Source: Caballeronia mineralivorans PML1(12)
GTDB lineage: Bacteria > Pseudomonadota > Gammaproteobacteria > Burkholderiales > Burkholderiaceae
Length of the DNA: 58,483 bases
Direction: 5' to 3'
Assembly: GCF_001028175.1 (NCBI RefSeq)
Contig: NZ_AEJF01000231.1
Coordinates: forward strand, 1 to 58,483
Every line of letters starts with the position of its first letter. Positions within the stretch are counted from its first letter, which is position 1. Under the pieces are notes generated by a model, which saw only the letters and a list, made by a program, of their open reading frames with translations, ran no database searches and was not told where the DNA came from. The translations under genes were made by a program, and so were the position numbers. Shown piece by piece: positions 52,720 to 58,483 of this stretch.

Positions 52720-53787
52720 TCAGGCGCGCAGGTCGCGGATCTTCGCGGCAGTCATGGCCCCGACGCCGCGCGCATCGTCCGGGTGCCCGGCGCCATTTCC
52801 CGTCGCCGTCACGCCGAAACCCGTAAAAACGCCGCCCGCGCGTCGTCCCCGCGCTTCTGTCGGCGTACAGCCGAAACGCTCCTTGAACACGCGGTTGAAC
52901 GTCGATTCGCTCATGAATCCGACCGCACTGGCAATCGCGCCGATAAGATCGCGCGCGTGCAGCGGCGACTCGAGCCGGCGCATAGCTTCATCGAGCCTGC
53001 GAGCCCGCACATATTCGGCGACGCCGCCCATCGGTTCAAAGAGTTCGTATAGCGCCGTTCGGGATACTTTCAGGATTTCGCGCAGCCTCGCCGGGCCGAG
53101 GCTCGTGTCCGCCAGATTGCCTTCGATATAACTCAGCGCCTGAGCCCGGATCACCGGCGTCAGGCGCGGGTCGCCGGATTCCGCCCAGCGCTCGGCGCGC
53201 CGCAGCACGCAAGCCGCGATGAAGTCGAGCGTGGCTTCGCCGGCCACGAGCGCCTGCTCGTCGTCCATCGCGGTCGCGACGCTCGCGAGGGTGCGCATGT
53301 GCGAAGCGATCAGCACGCCGATAGGGTCGGTGGGGTCCCACGATAAACCGTGCATCCGCAACGCGCCGCCCGTGCGCCGGTCGATCGCCTGACGCGGAAT
53401 AGTGAGCGTGAGCATGGGCGCGTCCCGGGTAAAGCCGATGTTTTCCACGACGAGGTCGCGCATCACCACCGAGCCGAGCGGCACCTGCTGGGTGTCGCGG
53501 CCGAACGTCGACATCAGCGTGCCGTCGAGCAGGCAATGCACCAGGTAATGATCGATGCCGGAGGTCGCAATCCTGCGGCGGGTACGCTGAAACTCGACAT
53601 CGCCGCCCACGACGTGCGACATAAGCAGCATCCCGCCGAGGGCCCAGCTTTCCATCTTTGCGCGAAATGGCGCGGGTGGATCTTTCGGACGCTGGATCTC
53701 GAATATGGCGTCGATTCCTTCGCGCCAGATTTCCTCTGCGTCGTTCTCCGCGAACTCGGCACTGTCGAATCTGATGGGCGGGGACAT
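52720..53787 (-). CDS. AraC-family regulator
   Basis: From MSPPIRFDSAEFAENDAEE the protein has 355 residues; a further upstream ATG at 53871 is possible. The N-terminal half matches the AraC-binding-like cupin domain found in FeaR/NphR-type regulators. The C-terminal AraC domain (residues about 210 to 320) has two helix-turn-helix units, the second in IGAIASAVGFMSESTFNRVFKERFGCTPTEARG. The last 35 residues are an extra Gly/Ala-rich tail. The target genes are not evident from the neighbours. Confidence 0.85.
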   Translation of the reverse strand: MSPPIRFDSAEFAENDAEEIWREGIDAIFEIQRPKDPPAPFRAKMESWALGGMLLMSHVVGGDVEFQRTRRRIATSGIDHYLVHCLLDGTLMSTFGRDTQQVPLGSVVMRDLVVENIGFTRDAPMLTLTIPRQAIDRRTGGALRMHGLSWDPTDPIGVLIASHMRTLASVATAMDDEQALVAGEATLDFIAACVLRRAERWAESGDPRLTPVIRAQALSYIEGNLADTSLGPARLREILKVSRTALYELFEPMGGVAEYVRARRLDEAMRRLESPLHARDLIGAIASAVGFMSESTFNRVFKERFGCTPTEARGRRAGGVFTGFGVTATGNGAGHPDDARGVGAMTAAKIRDLRA

Positions 53788-54277
53788 GGTGTTACTCAGC
53801 CTCCATAGCAGCAGGGTTCGACATGGCATTGCAGATTTTTCGGACCAGGCTTTCATGCCTTTATCCGACATCTCAAAGAATTTAACGGCGTTTTAGCACT
53901 AAAACTTTAGCATGTGTTTAAAACGATCCTGAGGGAACCGGGGGTTATCGCTATTTTCAGGTTTATTTTCTTGCGGAACGGGTCAATCGGGGCAGCGGCT
54001 TTCCTGACGCCGCCGTCCGCCGATGCGCCAAGGAATGCGGCTAAGTGCTTATTAATAAAGGCATTGGAATCGATAATGCGACTCGCGTGGGATCGCCCGT
54101 ATATCGGTTACTGGTTTTTGTCGCGGTTCGCCTAGCCCCTCGCTCAGAAACCCATGGCCGGACCGGATTAATAAGGGACGGGTTCGCTAAACGCGTTTAC
54201 GATTTCTCGATTTGTTTTACACGGTAAGTTTTATCAAGGAAATCAGCGTTTTATCGTGAGAACGCGATGGCGTGTTT
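53788..54277. other. 490-base gene-free region, AT-richer
   Basis: No gene is supported; the frame at 53914-54135 lacks recognisable features. The region is visibly richer in A/T than its neighbours. It holds TTTTAG-CA-CTAAAA near 53892-53905 and the perfect palindrome TAAACGCGTTTA (54188-54199). Part of it should be the araC promoter. No terminator for lhr is clear. Confidence 0.45.
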
Positions 54278-57200
54278 TCAACGGCTCATAACCATCGTAG
54301 AACTCGGCATATGGTCGAAACTGCGTCTGACGAGATGCCAGCGCACGCGCTCTTGCGACTCGGTATCGAGTTCTATCAGAAAGCGCGTTTTCCCTGCGAT
54401 AACCGCCCCCACCGGCAAACCATCGCGATATAACACGCGATTGCCCGGCAGCGCCGGCACCTTCTCCCCGGGCAGCAAGGTTCCCGCAAGATTCAGCGGA
54501 TCGACCGCGCTTATCGCGATAAAGCTGCCGTCGGCGGGCCGCTTGCGCATGTCGCGCAGAAGCGGCACGGCTTCGGGCAACGCAAATTGTTCGCCGGCCA
54601 GCCCCGCGACAAAACGGCCGCCGCGAATTTCGCCGCGCGCTTCCAGCCGATGAAATACCCGCAGCAGGTCACGCCACGGCGGCAGCCAATCGGCTTCGCG
54701 TTCGAGCAGGCGCCAGAAGACCACGCCGTATCGGCGCAAGAGGGTCATTGCGACGTGTTCGAGTGAATCGTTGCCGGGAGCGACTCGGTCGCTACTTTCA
54801 GAGCGACGCAGCAAGGCCCAGCGCCCGGCGTCGTTCATGCCGCCGATAAACCGCCCGCCGCGCCGGGGCCGCCGGCCAAAACTGTTGCGGCGCGCAGCCG
54901 GCGTGAGCAACGCGCGCAGGCCGGCGAAGCTGTCGGCATTCACCAGTCCCAGCGACACCAGTTCGCCCAGTGCGGTTTCAAGCTCGGTATCCAGCAGGCG
55001 GACGTCCGAGCGCAGTTCATCGAAGAACATGGCGCCGTGTTTCGTGAGCGCATCGAACACAAGTTGGGCGCGCGACGACGGTTCCGGCGTTTGCATCGAT
55101 TGCATCAGCGGGTTCCACGCCGGCAGGTTGCGTCGCGGCAGCAACACGATGGGCGTGGTGCGCACCGGACCGCCCGAACTGCGCGAACGTGCGCCCGGCC
55201 GGCTCCAGACGACCTTGCCAGAGCGGCAGAGATCGTCGAGCCAAGTCATCGAATAGTCAGTCAGGCGGGCGGGCAGAATCTCGTCTTCCCACGCCACGGC
55301 GGGCGCTTCGTAACCTTGTAATTGCTCGATAGCCTGCATCAGCGCGTCGTGGCCGTCGCCGTGCGGGTCGGCTTTGGAATCTGCGCTGAGGTGTTGCCAG
55401 TCAAACAGGAAACGCATGAAATCCTGCAACTCGACCGGCTCGATTTCGCGCCGCAAACGCCGCACGGTGTATCGATGAATACGCGCAAGCAGATGCCGCT
55501 CGCACCATTCCTCTTCCGTAGCGCCCGGCGTGAAGCGGCCGCGCATCACGTAGCCCTCAGCTTCGAGGCGCGTCAGTGAAAGCGCCACTGATGAGACCGG
55601 CACCGCCAAAGCCCGGGCGATAACAGGCGCTGGCAATGGACCAAAGCCGCTTAACCGCGCGCGCACGATTTCGACGAGTGCGTCGTCTTCCGTCCAGGTT
55701 TCATCGAAACCGGGAAGCGCTTCGAGCGGCGGCTGCATCGGCGCGACCGGGTGGAGGGCGCGCAAGCATGTCAGGCGTTCGACCGGCACCCACAAACCAT
55801 CCGCCGATGTCACCTGCAAACGCGTCGCGCGCCCTGAAGCCGAGAGCGTTTGAAGCAAGGCTGGCCAGCCGTCGTTCGCTTGCGCCTCGGTTTCGGTGAT
55901 GCATGAAAGTCCTGATAGCGCCTCATGCATTTCGTCGGCGTTGCGCACCGACGGCCACGCTTCTTCGCGCACGCCCGCGATGGCATCGGCGTCGAGCGCG
56001 CCCAGGTCATCGGTCGATTGAGGGTCAGTCCAGCCGCGCGCCAGCACGGCCCGGGTGCGGCGTTCTTCTATAGGGGCATCGTCGAGAAAGGCGTACGGAC
56101 GCGCCGATAAAACCTCAGCCGCCAACGGCGACGGCGCGGGCAAATCGCGCGTGACAAGCCGCACCTCGCCGCTTTCTATCCGCCGCAGCAACGCGATCCA
56201 CGCGTCGCAGTCCATGGCGTCGTGCAGACAATCGTCGATCGTCTGATCCACCAGCGGATGACGCGGCACATCGCGTTCGCCCACCACGTTCTCGACGCAC
56301 GCAACCTGATCGGGGAACACGGTCGCCAGCAGGTCCTCGCTTTTCATGCGCTGCAATTGCGGCGCGACCCGGCGCCCGCCCGCATAGCGCGGCAACGCGA
56401 GCGCATTGGTCGCGTTCCAGCGCCAGCGCACGCCGAACAGCGGCGCGTCTAGCAGCGCCTGGATCAGGACATGTTCCGCCGTGGCTGAACGCAGATAACG
56501 CCAGACTTCATCGAGGGGAAAGCTGTGGCTGCCCGTTAGCGACAGCACGATCGCGTCCTCGGTCGCGGCCGCTTGCAATTCGAAGTTGAACGTCCGGCAA
56601 AAGCGCTTGCGCAGGGCAAGCCCCCACGCGCGGTTCACGCGGCTGCCAAACGGTGCGTGAATAACGAGCTGTGTGCCGCCGGAGGCATCGAAGAAACGCT
56701 CCATCACCAGCACATCCTGCGTCGGCAGAACAGAAAGTGCCGCACGGGAACGCGCCAGATAATCGACGATCTGCCGCGCCGCTTCCTCGCCGATACCGGT
56801 TTGATTAACCAGCTTGGTAATGGCGATGTCGAGCGAGAATTCGCCGAGCCACGCGTCGATGCCAGCACGCAACCGCGCGATCGCCGACGACAATTCATCG
56901 CTCCGCCCCGGCGCTTCCCCAAGCCAGAACGGAATGTTCGGCGGCTGGCCATGCGCGTCTTCCACCCGTACACGCCCGCCTTCCACACGCAGGATCTTGT
57001 ACGACGCATTACCGAGTTGAAACACATCGCCGGCGAGACTTTCAACCGCGAAATCTTCGTTTACCGTACCAATCTGCAAACCCTGCGGTTCAAGCAGCAC
57101 GGCGAAGTCGGCGTTGTCGGGAATCGCTCCGCCCGATGTCACCGCGGTCAGCTTGCCACCGCGCCGGCCGCGCAAACTGCGCGTCACCGCGTCCCGATGC

Positions 57201-58483
57201 ACATACGCCCCACGCACGCCGCGCCGGCTCGTGTAGCCCTCGGCGAGCATCCGCAGCACCTCGTCGTATTGCTCGCGACTCAGCGCTGCGTACGGCATCG
57301 CGCGGCGCACAAGGTCGAACAGCGCGTCCTCGCTCCATTCGCGGCACGCCACTTCGGCCGCGATCTGCTGCGCGAGGATATCGAGCGGCGCTTGGGGAAT
57401 ATGCAGCGCATCGAGTTCTCCGCGCGCCACGCAATCGAGCAACGCCGCGCATTCGATAAGATCGTCGCGCGATTCAGGAAAGAGCCGCCCCTTCGGCGTG
57501 CCGCGCACCTGATGCCCCGAGCGCCCGACACGCTGCAGGAAACCGCCGATCGATCCCGGCGAACCGAGTTGGCAGACCAGTTCCACGTCGCCGATATCGA
57601 TACCCAGTTCCAGCGAGGCCGTTGCAATCAGCACCTTTAGTTCGCCGCGTTTGAGCCGCTGTTCGGCATCCAGCCGCTGCTCCTTCGCAAGGCTGCCGTG
57701 ATGCGCCGCGACCGCGGGCTTGCCGAGCCGTTCCGTGAGATGGCGTGCAACACGCTCGGCCATCCGGCGCGTATTCACGAACACGAGCGTGGTGCTGTGC
57801 TGCGAGACGAGATCGGCGAGGCGGTCGTAGACACGCTCGCGGACATCGTTCGACATGATGGCGTCGAGCGGTATGGGCGGCAGTTCGAGCGCGAGATCGC
57901 GCTTGCGTACATGACCGACATCGACGATCGAACACGGGCACTTACCCGTCAAAAATTCCGCGACCAGTTCGACTGGTTTTTGCGTTGCCGACAACCCAAT
58001 CCGCACAGGCGCTTCGTGTTTGTGTTCCATGCACAACGCGTCCAACCGCTCGAGACTGAGCGCGAGATGCGCGCCGCGTTTGTTGCCGGCCACGGCATGA
58101 ATTTCATCGACGATCACCGTTCGCACCGTCGACAACATCGCCCGGCCGGAATCGGAACTCAGCAGCACATAAAGCGATTCCGGCGTGGTGACGAGGATGT
58201 GCGGCGGCCGTTTTTTTACTGCATTGCGTTCTTGCGGCGTGGTGTCGCCGGTGCGCACGGCCGCGCGAATCTCGATGGGCGGCAGGCCGAGCCGCGCCAG
58301 TTCATCCGAGATGCCGGCGAGCGGTTCCTGCAAGTTGACGCGGATATCGTTGGAAAGCGCCTTGAGCGGCGACACATAAACCACGGTCGTCTCGTCGGGC
58401 AGCGGGCTCTTAAGACCTTCGCGAACCAGTTCGTCGATGGCCGCGAGGAACGCCGTCAGCGTCTTGCCCGAACCGGTCGGCGC
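54278..58483 (-). CDS. lhr: Lhr, large ATP-dependent helicase (start outside window)
   Basis: At least 1,401 residues are present, and the frame continues through the right edge. The superfamily 2 motifs are intact: APTGSGKT at the very edge (Walker A), VIVDEIHAV (DEIH box), LSATQKP (motif III), VFVNTRRMAERVARHL, LIATASLELGIDIGDV and QRVGRSGHQ (motif VI). The long C-terminal part contains the winged-helix and Lhr-specific domains. Lhr unwinds DNA and RNA-DNA hybrids 3' to 5' and is linked to DNA repair. Nothing suggests damage to the gene. Confidence 0.93.
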   Translation of the reverse strand, partial: APTGSGKTLTAFLAAIDELVREGLKSPLPDETTVVYVSPLKALSNDIRVNLQEPLAGISDELARLGLPPIEIRAAVRTGDTTPQERNAVKKRPPHILVTTPESLYVLLSSDSGRAMLSTVRTVIVDEIHAVAGNKRGAHLALSLERLDALCMEHKHEAPVRIGLSATQKPVELVAEFLTGKCPCSIVDVGHVRKRDLALELPPIPLDAIMSNDVRERVYDRLADLVSQHSTTLVFVNTRRMAERVARHLTERLGKPAVAAHHGSLAKEQRLDAEQRLKRGELKVLIATASLELGIDIGDVELVCQLGSPGSIGGFLQRVGRSGHQVRGTPKGRLFPESRDDLIECAALLDCVARGELDALHIPQAPLDILAQQIAAEVACREWSEDALFDLVRRAMPYAALSREQYDEVLRMLAEGYTSRRGVRGAYVHRDAVTRSLRGRRGGKLTAVTSGGAIPDNADFAVLLEPQGLQIGTVNEDFAVESLAGDVFQLGNASYKILRVEGGRVRVEDAHGQPPNIPFWLGEAPGRSDELSSAIARLRAGIDAWLGEFSLDIAITKLVNQTGIGEEAARQIVDYLARSRAALSVLPTQDVLVMERFFDASGGTQLVIHAPFGSRVNRAWGLALRKRFCRTFNFELQAAATEDAIVLSLTGSHSFPLDEVWRYLRSATAEHVLIQALLDAPLFGVRWRWNATNALALPRYAGGRRVAPQLQRMKSEDLLATVFPDQVACVENVVGERDVPRHPLVDQTIDDCLHDAMDCDAWIALLRRIESGEVRLVTRDLPAPSPLAAEVLSARPYAFLDDAPIEERRTRAVLARGWTDPQSTDDLGALDADAIAGVREEAWPSVRNADEMHEALSGLSCITETEAQANDGWPALLQTLSASGRATRLQVTSADGLWVPVERLTCLRALHPVAPMQPPLEALPGFDETWTEDDALVEIVRARLSGFGPLPAPVIARALAVPVSSVALSLTRLEAEGYVMRGRFTPGATEEEWCERHLLARIHRYTVRRLRREIEPVELQDFMRFLFDWQHLSADSKADPHGDGHDALMQAIEQLQGYEAPAVAWEDEILPARLTDYSMTWLDDLCRSGKVVWSRPGARSRSSGGPVRTTPIVLLPRRNLPAWNPLMQSMQTPEPSSRAQLVFDALTKHGAMFFDELRSDVRLLDTELETALGELVSLGLVNADSFAGLRALLTPAARRNSFGRRPRRGGRFIGGMNDAGRWALLRRSESSDRVAPGNDSLEHVAMTLLRRYGVVFWRLLEREADWLPPWRDLLRVFHRLEARGEIRGGRFVAGLAGEQFALPEAVPLLRDMRKRPADGSFIAISAVDPLNLAGTLLPGEKVPALPGNRVLYRDGLPVGAVIAGKTRFLIELDTESQERVRWHLVRRSFDHMPSSTMVMSR

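Noticed and set aside
56573..57640. A 355-codon plus-strand frame inside lhr
   Set aside because: The helicase motifs on the other strand are unmistakable, and this frame shows only the Arg/His-rich shadow composition.

Overview
The window is GC-rich chromosomal DNA of a Burkholderiaceae bacterium, most likely Paraburkholderia or Caballeronia. This rests on gene content (a Burkholderia-type C-P lyase cluster, hopanoid hpnIJKL, urt-type transporter, several ABC-type catabolic operons) and on codon and protein style. No rRNA, tRNA, CRISPR array, insertion sequence or phage gene was seen. Genes are densely packed, with many 1 to 8 base start/stop overlaps that define operons.

Layout, left to right. 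(1) 1-4808, minus strand: urtABCDE-like transporter for urea or short amides, followed by the start of an amidase. (2) 4960-12754: a peptide-type ABC transporter operon (binding protein, two permeases, two ATPases) ending in an M20 peptidase, with a divergent LysR regulator. (3) 12917-24037: a C-P lyase regulon in three units: phnGHIJKLM (minus), phnF-DUF1045-phnN (plus, divergent from phnG) and phnCDE (minus). phnP and phnO are absent, and a 2H-phosphoesterase-like DUF1045 gene sits where a PhnP-like step would be expected. Pho-box-like 7-4-7 repeats lie before both phnG and phnC, and a CTAG-centred palindrome recurs near both promoters. (4) 24460-29311: hpnIJKL for bacteriohopane side-chain modification, behind a structured leader. 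(5) 29928-36792: a GGDEF-EAL membrane protein, two chemoreceptors, and bluB (B12 lower ligand) between them. (6) 37202-43809: aldarate/uronate catabolism, with garL-garR on plus, and on minus an operon of uronate dehydrogenase plus a four-gene amino-acid-type ABC transporter, divergent from a FadR-type regulator. A GTNATATGAC element is shared by the two promoter regions. (7) 43819-50513, minus: a beta-glucoside operon (GH1 glucosidase, binding protein, two permeases, ATPase, LacI regulator) with two AAGCGCTT operators before the first gene. (8) 50799-58483: a VOC protein, an unknown two-helix membrane protein, a gene-poor stretch, an AraC regulator and the large helicase Lhr, which runs off the right edge.

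The genes suggest a soil or plant-associated organism that scavenges phosphonate phosphorus, amide nitrogen, peptides, plant uronic acids and beta-glucosides. The most promising points for new biology are the DUF1045 protein as a PhnP substitute, the dual control elements of the phn regulon, the uronate-linked polar-amino-acid-type transporter, and the structured hpnI leader.
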